A stretch of DNA of 64,000 bases from Bugulina stolonifera (GCA_935421135.1 OW285191.1:11907700-11971699); one strand, 5' to 3'. Shown: positions 11,401 to 23,568, numbered from the stretch's first letter. Numbers and translations are program-made. Notes: a model not told the origin generated them from the letters alone.

Positions 11401-14400
11401 AGGTTCTCAAGGTTAGACATTCTTTCTCTACACTCCTCGGAGTATAAATTCTACATGACCTACGTCGGTCCTGAGCTCCAATGAGTCTCGGCATCGGCCT
11501 ACGTCTGATATAATTTACAATCTACACTATAAAGAGCACCCATAACTGTTCACTCTTTTATGTAATGAGCAGAAGGTACACTTGGTCGGCCTCTACCACC
11601 TTCCAAGCCCTTCACATACTTGTAGCCCTCGGCTCTCGTATGCAATAGTACTCAAAAACATTACAATATTACATAAGTTATAGCTATCTACATACACATC
11701 CACATAACAAAAATGTAAATGCGGCATAAATTAATGTTCTGGTGGTAGCGCGTCAAAGGTTTCGGTAGAATTGTTTACCATCTTCTGTTTACCAAAGAGT
11801 CCTTATATTTCTGCTTCAGGTTGGAGGCTTTATCCTACCGCTTTTAACTGTTGGAAGTGCACTGCTGGCATTTCTTGTGATTGGATTTTTCACTATCCCC
11901 AGCATAGGTTTGTTCTTCCACAAGGTAGATTTACAAAGACTTTAGAGAAGCTACCGTTGTTCAAATACTATAAAATTATTGCATTAACTACAACTTATAT
12001 TTATGACACCATTTCATTTTATAGATAGAACTCAGACTATGTCTGGAAGCATCTTCACTCTACTAAAGGTACCTGGATGTTTAGTAATATATGTAGTAAC
12101 TATGTGCAGTGGATTATCTCTAAGCTATTTGGACCCTAATTTCAACCCATTTATGCTGAAAAGAGTGAGTAAAAATACGTCTACCTTGCTAGGAATGTGC
12201 AGGGACAGTGGAAAATTCTTGGGGTTGTTCAAAGATTTGGAAATTTGTATAAAAATGTTATGGCTTGTGTTCTATTTATTATGTTGAAGAGAATAATGAC
12301 GCACCTTGCAATAAAAAGTTTCAAAGATCTCATTCAACAATGTTTTCTGATGTTTCAGTTTCCATGGATTACAATACCACAGATTGGTTTAATATTCTCC
12401 ATTGGATCTTTAGTATACGCTGTAATGGCACCGGTAGCAGGTTATATCAGTGACAAGGTTTGTGTACTTGTATTTTACTTATAATTAGTATCAAAATTCT
12501 AGCTATATTAGCTTTAAACAGAAATTCATGGTGTGGTTTTAGTGGAGGCCACAAATGAAGCTAGGTCATATGCATGTTCATAATTATAGCAGTACCCTTT
12601 AGACATGATTAATCATAGGCTGATAATCTAGCTTACGCCAGATATAGGCACTCCAGTAATTTTGCTATGCTCAGTAAACTCAAGCTACTGCTGCTTATTC
12701 TACTGTAACTTTAACTGGCTTCTGATGCTGCATAGTATATAATAGTATAAAACCGGAGTTGGCGTCTACTACTCAATTACTGTTATTTAGACACACACGA
12801 GAGTCTTGGAATGATAAATAGCCTGCTATTGAAACACATTCGGTAAAAGGTAATTTTGAAAAAGACAGTTCGAATCAGAACGTTTCACCACTGGAAATTT
12901 CGAAACGAGACAGTTCAAAACTGTGTAGGTTGCATTTAGAAGAACACAACTTGCAGATAATTAGTTCTAATTAATTAATTTGATTAATTAAATAAAAAGA
13001 ATAATATTAAAAATAAAAATTAGTTGAAATCTGGTGGTTGGGGTTTGGGGTTAGAGGTTTCAAACTGTCCGGTGTTGAACTGTCCAATTTCAAAACCTCC
13101 TGTTTCGAACTGTCTTTTTCGAACAGTCGCACATTCGACACATTCACAGGGTTTCCATCATTGAACCAGCATACAGCTAGCACTGATAACATCTGTAGTT
13201 AGCACTGATAACATACTGATATCATGTATCTAACTGATCGGTAACACATTCTGCATAGTCTATCTAGCTACCGGGCCCTGTGTCGACTCTGAGGGCATCA
13301 ACTGTGTTTGCAGTCCTGCCGAGTTTAACTTGTCTCTCTCTCTCTCTCACTCTCTCTCTCCCAGAAACTCTTGGCTCCTCTTGCTTGGTCAGCCTGTTCT
13401 GGCTCCCTCCTACCTGTGCGGCTGCGCCTCAGCTGGCCCAGTCGTACATAACACTAATCCATCCATCAACTAATCGTTGGCATATAGCCAGCTCGAATGA
13501 CGGCGTACTAAGAGGACACACTGACTGAGCCCACTAACTGGGTGTAAGCTGAGTCATCCCATAGCTGAGCTTGAACCATGAGGACCCTACATTTGGTGCT
13601 AGACGAGTGTATAATGCTTGGGTTGAACCTCAAGAACACTAACACTCCTAATAAGAGTGATTGGTACAAAATGAAAGTTTCATAAACTTGAGACCATCTC
13701 AATTTTTAAAACTGAAGTTTACTATCAAATAGAAATTACTTGTAACATTTGTGATGAATGCTGCTGACTTAACTTTCCTAATTATAACAGCACATGCTAA
13801 TTTGCAGTGTATCTACAAAAAATACCATTTGCTTTTCTAAATCTGGTTGCAGTGGTCTCAAGGAGTCTTATGTCTAACAGGTCTGCTGGTCACTGCTTGC
13901 GCTTTTCTCCTACTCGGACCCAATCCTTGGCTTGCTGAACTTTTTACAGCAACGTAAGCTCAGTATAATAGTTCTATATGGCTATATTATTAGTTTTATT
14001 ATTTTATTTGTTTTTAATACATAGACTGTATGCTTGCTTATGAATATCAAATATAATGTAATTAATATTGCAATGCATTCAACGTGTGAATAATGAAACT
14101 GCAATGTAATGGATTTTTTGGAATAATCACTATCTATTGCTTGATTTATGTGTAGACGATAGCATAGTAAAGGCGATCTTTGATGCAATTTTAGAATACC
14201 TGAAACAATTATAGCATTGGTGTTGTCTGGTTTGGGAACATCTGCTGCCGTAATGCCAACCTTCTCATTGGTCTTTAGGCAAGCCAGGTATGTGTGATTG
14301 TATTAACTCTTGTGACGAGATGAGAGAATCATGCAGCCCCAAGAACTCTGTAATTACCTTTCATGAATAACACGCAGCCCATTGGTTTAACATCTTCATT

Positions 14401-15349
14401 ATGAGTGTACATGCATATACATGTATTCTAGTTGCGTATACTAATATATAGCAGTAGGTGTAAATTCTGGAACAGTCAATATTAGTACAACATAGGCTGT
14501 ACATGTGCATAACTATGCACTGTATAATGTATATATAATAATTTCGTACTGCAGATGTAAAAACTGAAATATATCAGGTACCATTCAGTATTTCATGTTA
14601 CATAGTACTACTGTATGCTACATGCTATTGTACAATATTTGTGTTATATGCGACACTTACGCATAGAGTGTAGTAGCCTATATTTACCACTTACGTCACC
14701 ACACAGGAAAAAATTTATAATTTATGCAGTCATTACCTCCCGAAGGCAATTGATTGTATAAGAAAACGATATAGAGGATGGCACTATGTCATGTCAGTTT
14801 TATGTAGCCGGTTGTGTGAAACATCGTATGTGTATTTCAGAAATAAAGAGTTTCCAGAAGATATCCAGACATTTGGACTCATTTCAGGATTTGTCTCATC
14901 GGCTTTTTCTCTGGGATCATTCCTTGGTCCAACAGTTTCAGGTGTTCTAACACACAAATATGGGTTTGCTTGGTGCTTCTCCACAGCAGCTTTTATTAAT
15001 CTGGGTGTGGTAAGTGTCTCAGAGATATTATTTATATGATAGAAAACAAGACAGTTAGCTACCTTCAAATACATGCTATTACAAATACTAATCTTCTGTT
15101 AGTAGTGGAACCTCCTAAAAATATTTTATCTACTCGGCAACATTATTTTATGTTTGAATTAGTACCATTGTTTGTTATTTACTTCTTTTAGTTCAGTTAC
15201 TCCAAAAATATTATTTGTTGTATGTATTACAGGCAGCCATATTGTTTACCTACATGGTTATAATGAGATCAAAAGGTGAATGGCCAATTCCTATTCCAGA
15301 AGAAAATGACAGTGAAAGATCTGATAACTCCACAACTATTCTCCCATGA
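5441..15349 (+). CDS. SLC18B1: SLC18B1-like vesicular polyamine transporter, 12 exons, 470 aa
   Basis: Major facilitator protein of the SLC18B1 type, known in vertebrates as a vesicular polyamine/H+ antiporter. Exons: 5441-5537, 7683-7900, 8540-8613, 9078-9225, 10051-10119, 11820-11907, 12025-12164, 12359-12457, 13853-13953, 14195-14287, 14841-15009, 15233-15349. All introns are GT-AG and phases agree, giving one 1413-base frame. Recognisable blocks: LAPFFPSEAAEKGAS (end of helix 1), the motif A-like GALINNFGAKAMCL, FLDRCPDGPIYIVMC, VGPAIGGALYG, VMPTFSLVF and GSFLGPTVSGVL. The length is close to the 456 aa of human SLC18B1. The exon 4 acceptor (9076-9077) was chosen because it restores frame and is conserved in both other copies. 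Introns 1 and 5 hold solo LTRs. Transport of polyamines here is inferred from the family. Confidence 0.9.
6656..7662 (+). mobile_element. Solo LTR (family A), copy 1
   Basis: Begins TGTGGTGAAACAG and ends CATAACA, flanked on both sides by atat (6652-6655 and 7663-7666), a likely 4-bp target duplication. A TATA box (tataaaagg, 7166) lies about 50 bases before a polyadenylation signal (aataaa, 7216), the usual layout of an LTR U3-R region. It is about 1007 bases long and lies in intron 1 of the SLC18B1-like gene in the same orientation. No internal region or second LTR is present, so it is the remnant of LTR-LTR recombination. Copies 2 and 3 are at 10681-11665 and 35219-35989. Confidence 0.8.
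8804..8972. mobile_element. Foldback MITE: near-perfect long hairpin
   Basis: aaataatattggagttgtac on the left pairs with gtataactccaatattattt on the right, and the complementarity runs inward through gagaacacaacttctatcaa / ttgataagaattgtgttctc to a short loop near 8878. It sits in intron 3. A second small hairpin (tatcaccag / ctggtgata) lies just before it at about 8749-8796. The corresponding motif also marks the left end of homology of the downstream copy, near 16050. Confidence 0.85.
9388..9825. repeat. Inverted element built of TAGTACCTGGTACC blocks
   Basis: ctagtacctggtacctgtac and cctgctaaataca near 9388-9435 recur inverted, as ccaggtactag and tgtatttagcaggtacag, three times between about 9690 and 9815. 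The GGCCAGCG/CGCTGGCC pair lies just inside. This looks like a MITE with terminal repeats amplified on one side. It lies in intron 4 of the SLC18B1-like gene. Confidence 0.65.
10145..10442. mobile_element. MITE family B, copy 1
   Basis: Terminal inverted repeats of 27 bases: ttcgaaaaagacagttcgaa then acaggac (10164-10190) against gtcctgtttcgaactatctt then tttcgaa (10403-10429), with one mismatch. The AT-rich core contains aagaacacaactcacagat. Other copies are at 12838-13135 and 33342-33589, with an end fragment at about 16613-16666. Confidence 0.8.
10681..11665 (+). mobile_element. Solo LTR (family A), copy 2
   Basis: Collinear with copy 1 over its whole length (TGTGGTGAAACAG start, TTACA end). 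Shared blocks include gtcagttccggagccgac, gattgcgctt followed by aataaagcaacat, tccagtacggctcgagtt-like sequence and gacctacgtcggtcctgagc. It is flanked by atat on both sides (10677-10680, 11666-11669). TATA-type sequence (gtatataaggcag) is near 11170. It lies in intron 5 of the SLC18B1-like gene, sense orientation. Confidence 0.8.
12838..13135. mobile_element. MITE family B, copy 2
   Basis: Same layout as 10145-10442: ttttgaaaaagacagttcga at the left, tcctgtttcgaactgtcttt then ttcgaacagt at the right, and the shared core aagaacacaacttgcagat. It lies in intron 8 of the SLC18B1-like gene. There is no coding capacity. Confidence 0.75.
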
Positions 15350-15384
15350 GTTGTTACTGCACTATATGCTGCAGTTAGACTGTA

Positions 15385-15505
15385 AATCATAGCACTGTAT
15401 ATGTAGTACATGTATATGTAGTACATGTATATGTAGTACATGTATAATATAATTATAGTACATACGTAGTACATGTGTATGTAGTACATGTACATGTACA
15501 TGCAT
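15385..15505. repeat. tgtagtacatgtata microsatellite-like tract
   Basis: Head-to-tail atgtagtacatgtat units, degenerate after 15440, starting about 35 bases after the stop codon of the SLC18B1-like gene and so probably in its 3' untranslated region. The tract is rich in the palindrome acatgt. The open frames across it are composition artefacts. Confidence 0.75.
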
Positions 15506-15739
15506 GTAGTGTATAGTACATGGTAATACTGTAATGGTACGCACAGTTGTCTCTTACACCTGACACTCATTATTATGTGTGCTTACATGTATATACTTGC
15601 TTGCATTCTACCTTATGTAACCTCTATATCATTGTATATACTTGTATACTTATTACTAAGTCTTTTTATGCCTTTTATACCCATGCACAGAGGCCCGACC
15701 TCTCAGAATTACCTGATATTTATTTTGTACATGAATTGG

Positions 15740-15815
15740 ATCATTATAAGCAACTTTTGTATAACCCGACCCATTTTAGGTCGGCCGTCGGGCTTCCGGC
15801 AGCCATGTTGTTGCG
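15740..15815 (+). mobile_element. Diverged family A LTR fragment
   Basis: aagcaacttttgtataaccc, then gacc, ggtcggccgtcgggc, and catgttgttgcg parallel the middle of the family A LTRs (at about 7025-7095 and 11035-11100). The rest of the LTR is not recognisable, so this is a truncated relic between the two transporter copies. Confidence 0.45.
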
Positions 15816-18800
15816 CAAAGAGGAAGTAAGTAACCCCAAAGACTAGGTAGTTTTTCTGAGTTGTCCTCTCTTGTATGAGCAGATAAATATAATTGGGAAC
15901 CACATAATTATGCTAAATTTAGTTATTTATTTCTTTTGGCTCTAACATTGTTGAAGGAATTTACAAGCTTTTGGTTAATAGAAGAGTTATTGAACCCATG
16001 TGCTTTATAGCAAGGTTAACTGGGTTACTCAGATGATGTAAGACTTCTATAGGAGCACACAACTCCAAGAATATTTTTCATTTAAAAATATTGCAGTACA
16101 TAGACATACACTGTAGGAAACCTGAAGTTGCTACACTGACTAATACTATTACAGTTTTGATTAGATTTCTAGATAGGCTTCCAGATGGACCTGTTTATAT
16201 AGCCATGTGCTTCATGTGCCGGATTGTTGAGGGGAATGGAGCAGCTATGCAAGATACTGCTGCTTGTGCTATGATGGCGTATACATTTCTAAATAATGTT
16301 GGTACAGCAGTAGTAAGTAGGCATCCCTCTTTAGCTATGTAGTGGTTGCTTGCATGGGAACCTACTACCTCTGCTACACCTGTGACAATCAGGCTGGCTT
16401 GAGCAAAGTAATTCTTAATTGGGAGTGATTGATGTCAGAAAGTTCAAGTTCAGTGACTAAGTACAGACAGCAGCAGCAGCTCAATCTGCTAAGATCAGCT
16501 TCCTATTACCAATAAAAATAATTAGTGTAGTATCTGTGGACAATTTGAAAATGTTAGTGAAAAACAAGAGATTCTGAAAACGTCTTTGTGTGGTTGGAGA
16601 TTTGGAATTCGAACGTTTTCGGAACGTCCTGTTTCTAACTGAAATTCCGAACAGCCGTAAATTCAGTATTGGTAGTTTGCAGAATGGTGCTAATATTATT
16701 TTAGTATTGAATAATTATGGGTATTTGCACTTTGCACAAAAATTGAAACAATATTTTATAGAGCAATAAATTACTTATGGCACTAAATCAATATATTTAC
16801 ATGTAAATACATGACTGTGCTTTTATTCGACAGAAGTAACTTGGCAAGTGTGACTGGAAATTGCATATTGTATAACTCAGAGCAGTGTTCTTTAATATAA
16901 TTATAACATCTGTTCCATTTACTGCGCCACAGGGAGTGTTGGAAACTGCTCTTGGTGTAGGAATGATGATAGGACCATCACTAGGGGGCGCTTTATATGA
17001 TGTAAGTTATAAATACTATGATTGTATAGTCAATCTCATGTGTACTATGAAGTGAAAATATGTTGCTGATGCCATTATTCAACAAACCGCTAAGTCTCAG
17101 CAACAATTTAATTGCACGACATTAATATTGCTCATATTTCTCTTGCAAGAAAGTCTTTGTGTCACTTGCCAAGAACTTAGTTAAAAAGAGTAAAATGAAA
17201 AAGGGATCACTCCGGCCAAAAACTGTCCCTTCCCGCCTCAAAGCGCGGTCCGGATTAGGAAGGAGTTATGTCATCTTATGTACAGATCCTCTATTACATG
17301 TACCATTGGCGTTCCGCGGACCAATAAGAAGCGCTTCCTTACAACGGCATCGTATAAACTCTTTATTTATAGTAACGAAATGTTACTGCAGGGTGCTATA
17401 TATCACAATCATTAAATTGCAGTACGAGTCGAACAGATATGCAAATTCTTAGTAGATAAATGGTGAAAAAGTGAATTGAGGAAAGCCGGGGCTACCAAAA
17501 TGAGCGTATTTGGTAAAACAAGGTATTATTATTGAGTGACCCCTCTTTCTTTTTACTCCCTTTTACTCTCTTTTACTTGGTTACACAACTAGACAGTCCC
17601 TGGCTCTGAGTTGGGTTTGAACCAGTGCCATGTGCCATGTGTATATATATAATAATGGTATGAATCTATAAATACATATACATATATAAGTTATACACAT
17701 ATGTACATGTAGATATACATTCGTTGTGCTAGTACTGTGCCAATGGCGCCGGTAGTATCGTTTATCAACTTCTGCTTATCACTAATTTCCCATCTTCTGT
17801 TTCAGGCTGGAGGCTTTCTTCTGCCACTTGTATCTGTTGGAAGCGTGATGTTGGTGATTTTTGTGATTGCATTCTTTACCCTCCCCAGTATAGGTTCGTT
17901 TTTTTATATGGTAAATCTGTTAACATGTCAGAACTGTCCTGCAAAGACTTCTGTGTTACCTACAAGTGTGCATCGTTTATTATTGTTTTATTCTCTAGAG
18001 AGCACAAAGTCAATCCCTGGAAGCATCTTCACTCTACTAAAGGTACCTGGATGTTTAGTAGTTAGCTTAGTAATTATGAGCTGCGGAATATCGATGAGTT
18101 ATTTGGGTCCCAGTATCAATCCATTTATGCTGGAAAGGGTAAGTTCAGTGATATTAAGACTGTGCAGGAACTGTTAGTACAATTCCTCGAATTGTTCAAA
18201 GGCTTTGATTTTGAAATAAATATTATAAACCTTTGTATCTCTTTATCTTGAAGAAGATGGGCATGCATTCATTAATTTAATTCAACATTATCACCTGCTG
18301 TTTCAGTTTCCGTGGGTTACAATACCACAGATTGGTTTAATGTTCTCCATTGGATCCTTAGTATACGCCGTAACGGCACCAGTGGCAGGATATATCAGTG
18401 ACAAGGTTTGTGTTCTTGTAATCTGTCTACAATATAGACATTCAAATTGGAATTTATGAATTACATGTAGCTTCAGTCAAGAATCTAAGAAAATTGGGGC
18501 TTAAAGTAGAACCCTTGGATGTTATTGCCTGTGAACATTATCTTGTATGCCATGCAAATCATACAGCAGCAGAGTTCTGTATCTGCCTACTGACCTATAT
18601 TTTAGTGCTGCATAAAAAACTAGAATGCACATTACTCCTATTGACATCTTCTAATCAGCTATTCCTGTCACAAAGCTACTTATCTTGGAATTATAAATAG
18701 TCTGCTACTTGATATTTAAAGTATACATCATGTGTGCTAAGTAGATGTATATTCATTGGATAATTGGTTGTAGTTGTTGCCAATCAGCACCAGAAAGTCT

Positions 18801-19115
18801 AGATCATAAATGTGTGGTAATGTGATCAATATCGACTATTGCCAGCTGAGCTCAGGAGTGGGTAGATTTAATAGCTTGCACACCTGCAGTTTAACCACAA
18901 GTATATTGTTATAGTGACGTGTTCCAGTGAGTACAACAAGCTGAACAGTTTAGTTAACCACATTGTGTTGCTACAAAGACAACCTGCTGCACAGACACAC
19001 AGCTAGTTCTTTAACCACAAACAACACTGTAGCTAGGCTGTTAGATGCTTTTTGGGGTTTGGGTTTGGGTTTGGGATTGGGCGGCAAACAGAGAAATGAA
19101 GAAAATGATTTCGCC

Positions 19116-19300
19116 TGCATGATTGTGCAGTGGTTAACCTTTTAATTTAGTAGACTTTCAGTTTTACCAGTTCAAGTCTCACATACACCTGACATGAAAG
19201 GTGAGCTCTTTCACTCAGAGCCCAGTTCCTCTTGCTCGTCTAAGTTTCAGCTTCTGAGATTTGTCCAATAAGGTGGCTTGATGTCCTAATGATAGCGAAA
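19116..19300 (+). mobile_element. Possible tRNA-derived SINE
   Basis: An A-box-like stretch (attgtgcagtggttaa, about 19121) and a B-box-like stretch (agttcaagtctc, about 19168) at tRNA spacing are followed by non-tRNA sequence. Both boxes are degenerate. It lies in intron 8-9 of the second transporter copy. Confidence 0.35.
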
Positions 19301-20153
19301 AGATGAAAATCAAAAAGCTTAAAAATTCTGGTTCAGTTTTGACAGAAGAAAGGCTCACAACTAACATACCAATAGTATCAGTTTGTTAAGAGTGCTTGGT
19401 ACCAAGCGAAAAGTTCATGAATTTAGGAGATTTTAATTTTTGAAATTGAAGTTTTCTATCAAAGTATGGCTTACTGTGAAGATTCTTTTAACAACTAGAT
19501 ACATGTACATTGCAAATAAAAGGAGCTGTTGAGTTAATTTCCTTAAATTTTAACAAAACAATTTTCTCTAATTCACTTATTCAAAGATAATCCAATATTT
19601 TCTAAATTTTGTTGCAGTGGTTTCAAGGAGTCTTGTGTCTAACAGGTCTGCTGGTCACTGCCTGTGGTTATCTCCTACTTGGACCAAATCCTTGGCTTAC
19701 AGAACTTTTTCCGGCAACGTAAGATCAGTTTAACGCTTTATACATGTTTCTTTGTGCATGGTCTGTTGATAATACATACTTTCATGCAATTATTTAATGT
19801 GATTTAGGCTTGCATAACAATTAATAGGATGTAGTACGTTACACATTTGACTGGTGAACGCTATCAATATGATGTCGAAGTTTGTGAAGGATCGATCGTT
19901 GTTAAATCTATTTGAAGACTATTTAATACTGCAAAGAAATTATTGATGCCATTTTAGAATACCTGAAGCCATTATAGCGATGGTGCTGACTAATTTGGGA
20001 GCACCTGCTGTACTAATGCCAACCTTCCCACTGGTCTGCAGGCTAGCCAGGTATGTGAGCATGCATAAATTTCACCAATGTTGCTGTAACCGAATAATTA
20101 AAACCATATTATCACCATAAAACATCTGGCATGCTGATTCATGGAGATACAAT

Positions 20154-20675
20154 CAGTGTTCGAAGTGTGATTATGCAGGAAGATGTAGCGTGTACCCACC
20201 TCAATTTTAGTAGGTACACCTGGCGTGTACCCTCATGTGAGGACTAGCGGTGGAAATATTCAGGCTTCTTCCAATAGCAGCTGAGCTAATCTACATTCAT
20301 TCCCAACCCATTAGTCTGCTAATTGTTTTAGGAAAGGTATTATAGCGCCCTTACTAACTGCAGCCAGTCAGGCCGCCTGTCTTTAAACATTGAGAGGTCG
20401 CTAACCTAGTCAATTTAATATTTGAATCAAATGGATTTCTAAAGTATTTTCCATTTCGATAGTAATAGGCTTTACAAAATAACACATGAAAAATAAGTGA
20501 TAATATGTGTGGCAAACATTTTTATATTAGCAAGTCCTAAGTACTACTGTTTACCCACAAATAGTATATAACATTTAAGATCTTGACAGGAAAACAAGGG
20601 AAACAAATCTAAATTTCTCAAACATTTTCTGCCTGTACCGTGTACCCACCTCATTTTTTTCCACTTCGAACACTG
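20154..20675. mobile_element. hAT-type MITE with perfect 8-bp target duplication
   Basis: The termini cagtgttcgaagtg (20154-20167) and cacttcgaacactg (20662-20675) are exact inverted repeats, with the CAGTG end typical of hAT elements. Both sides are flanked by gatacaat (20146-20153 and 20676-20683). The 522-bp interior repeats gtgtaccc...acctca near both ends and has no transposase. It lies in intron 10 of the second transporter copy. Confidence 0.9.
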
Positions 20676-22245
20676 GATACAATATATATATAACAATAGT
20701 ATAATATTACAACATACCCATTGTCATTCAACACTGTGTGGTTATACATAGGTCTACTAATGTGCATGCATATATGGTATGTAATAATTACAGATAGCAT
20801 GAACTGTGTCCACAATTTTGAATCTGCACAATTACATGTATCTATTGGATGTATGAAAATAATAGAGAAGACAACTTCTACTGATCGTGTAAAATTTGCA
20901 CTTTATTAATTTTAATTGGCTCAGCAGAATTGGTACAAGTGGATAATTACGCAAAATGTTGCATCTGTATTTTAGAAGTAAAGGTTTACCAGAAGATATA
21001 CAGACATTTGGACTCATTTCAGGGTTGTTCTCATCTTCTCTTTCTCTGGGTGCATTCCTTGGTCCAACAGTTTCAGGTGTTCGTTCTAACACAAAAATAT
21101 GGATTTGCTTGGTGCTTCTCAGCTGTTGCTTTTTTCATTCTGGGTGTGGTGAGTATCTCACCACTGCTATCATAATCGAACATTGAGAGGGCCAAAATTT
21201 GCTTGCATAGTTCAACTTTGACAGCCAGTAACTGCTGGTAATACAAGGATTAGACACTATAACTTTTGATAGATCACATTCCAATTTGAGCATATGAATC
21301 CATTATTTAGGAGTATGCAAATTTTGCTGATTGAACGAAGCCTCGCTGTAATTTTATGGACTTTGTGATGCTTGATTTTGAAAGAAGGGTCAAGAATATA
21401 ATTTATATGTTGTTATGGGAGAATACATGAAAGTTATGTAGCTTTTAGTGAACATTGTTGCAAGATTTTTAACTTGCTATGAAAATACTGACATTCCTTA
21501 TTTTCTAAACTACCGATCAAGAAACAGGAACTACATGTAGTTTAAACTGTTGTATAAGATTTCACTTTGTTAGTCAGTTAGATAAGAATTTTTACTTCAA
21601 ATGATGTACAACTGGTCTAAGTTGATAAAACTACACATCTGGTATAACAGTGGAGCTCTAGCTCACATGGAGTCAGTCATTTAATACTCTACACATGTAT
21701 TTACTATTTAGTCCATATCATGTACCCGTACTCGACCTTAATTACTTGGTCCAAGCATGTGCAATCGTCAAATATGTGAAGCAGATCGTCAAAATTATAG
21801 GATGTTGGCATTTACAACAACTGAGGGCATACGTTTTGTTATGTAGTATATATTAAAATATCATAATACTGATGACAGTGGTATGAAATATTAGATTATG
21901 TATTACAGGCAGCCATATTGTCCACCTACATGGTTATAATGAGATCAAGAGGTGAATGGCCAATTCCTATTCCAGAAGAAAATGACAGTGAAAGATCTGA
22001 TAACTCCACAACTACTCTTCCATTGAATGTAGCTACAGTATTATTTTACTGTTGTCAAATCGTAGAATATGACTGTACACTCTATATACATGTAGCACAT
22101 AGTATACGGTGAACAGTGCATAATGCATCATGGATAGCACACTGCACATAGTGTATGGTGCATTGAGTAATAGTACATAGTACATAGCAACATAGCAACA
22201 TAGAACATACAAGGTACTAGTATTTATCCATGCAACAGGTTAGAG

Positions 22246-22647
22246 CAGGGGTTCTCAACCTTGTTTTGTCTAAGTAGCCTTTAGCAGTCATGCAGTAAAC
22301 AATGTACCCCTTTGTAAAACTGTGTTTAATCACGGCTATCCTTGGTTTAATTCACCTAATATTTCATGCCCGTTATCAAAATGTATCACTTAAACAAGTA
22401 AATAAATGCAGTATGGTATGAGACATGAATTATTTAATGATAACTATGCCATGTAACTCTCATAGGTTGTAGCATTTTATGGCTTTCTCACTGGTTTAGC
22501 TCAACTTCAATATGGAGACGAGTGTCGATAGCTTGATAGTCCGTAACTGGAAATCCGTGTTCAAAATGTGTTAAGTTTAAGAGTTGAGTTTAATAGTGTT
22601 ATTGTACCCCTAGATGTCTAAAATGTACCTCAGGTCAGGAACCCCTG
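22246..22647 (+). mobile_element. hAT-like MITE (caggggttctc ends)
   Basis: Starts caggggttctcaacctt and ends aggaacccctg, inverted termini with the CAGGG start common in hAT elements. The flanks ggttagag and ggttgaga resemble, but do not match, an 8-bp target duplication. A rearranged inverted copy is at 965-1274. There are no coding frames. Confidence 0.7.
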
Positions 22648-23060
22648 GGTTGAGATATGGGAATAATCAAGGAAGTATATTATTTTCAGAATGGCAAAAC
22701 ATCAGTTTTTATAAATTTTGAAATGAATTATTTATCGTATGGATCTATAAACCTAATAAATATATAATAGCCTACAAATTTATGCACCCAGAAATATTCA
22801 TGCAATACATGTACTTTTTGCAGAAATATCTGAACCTACTGTGGAATTGAATGCAGTGTTTGCTACAGTCTGTAGTAACAGTGCATAATATTATTATAAT
22901 ATTATAAATTATAATATAATTTACAATACCGTTATACAATTCGAACTGAATGGTGTAGTAATGGAAAATTCAACTGTTAACTAGAATTGTCCATACTGCT
23001 TAAAAATGTTTCAAAATTATACCTCTTATCTAAAAATTATTAAATGTATGTTTTGTATAG

Positions 23061-23568
23061 TTTTACAATGAGCATGCCAAAGCTGTAATTGAAAGAAGCT
23101 TACAGAGGTTGCTAGATGTATGTATCGCATTATTTTAATAGAAAGGTCACGATACTCTTAGTGAGCAGGTAGCTATGAAATAATCTGAGGTCAATAACCA
23201 GTGAGTTTCAAAAGTTATCTTAAATTAAGCAAAGCGAAATTTCTTGGAATTGAACATTTAAAAATACATGTATAATTGCATACATTCTAAGTATTGTAAA
23301 TTTCTGACTATGCAGGGCAATTCTATGGCAGTTAGCTAGAGTTCCTAATATACATGTACATGTGTATAAATACTTGTACGCAGTCGATGTAGAAAATGCA
23401 CAGGAGAAACACAGTGAACTATTAACCCTCCCTCCTACTTTGAGATGTCTAATATCTACTAGAGAACATGAATATCACTCTTATGATACTTCAAGGCAGT
23501 CCTCATCCTCAGAGTTGCGTTTGCAAAAATCTGTTATTGACTTGAGAATATTTTACCGATATCTATGA
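23061..23568 (+). other. Coding-like patches of unknown affiliation
   Basis: 23061-23117 is an exon-like stretch after a tatag acceptor and before a gtatgt donor, reading FYNEHAKAVIERSLQRLLD. About 23385-23568 is a further open stretch after a cgcag acceptor, containing HSELLTLPPTLRC and TSRQSSSSELRLQKS before a stop. The phases of the two do not join directly, and no upstream exon was found after 22112. They may be the 3' end of an unrecognised gene or chance. Confidence 0.25.

Larger units (their letters stand above)
16165..22112 (+). pseudogene. Second SLC18B1-like copy: exons 4-12 only, frameshifted
   Basis: Nine exons match exons 4-12 of the upstream gene with unchanged lengths and GT-AG borders: 16165-16312, 16933-17001, 17806-17893, 17999-18138, 18307-18405, 19618-19718, 19958-20050, 20976-21148, 21909-22112. 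Exon 11 is 173 bases instead of 169. A tandem gttc duplication (gttcgttcta against gttcta, near 21078) shifts the frame, and the original frame never resumes within the exon. No counterpart of exons 1-3 lies between 15350 and 16165. The last exon also differs: a one-base insertion removes the upstream copy's stop and extends the tail. Splice sites are all preserved, so the decay is recent, or the exons may be used as an alternative 3' cassette. As it stands it cannot make a complete transporter. Confidence 0.8.

Noticed and set aside
17150..17460. A 97-aa basic frame in an intron of the second transporter copy
   Set aside because: No splice borders fit and no domain is visible. The GC-rich patch around 17210-17350 may be a fragment of a repeat, but I found no second copy.
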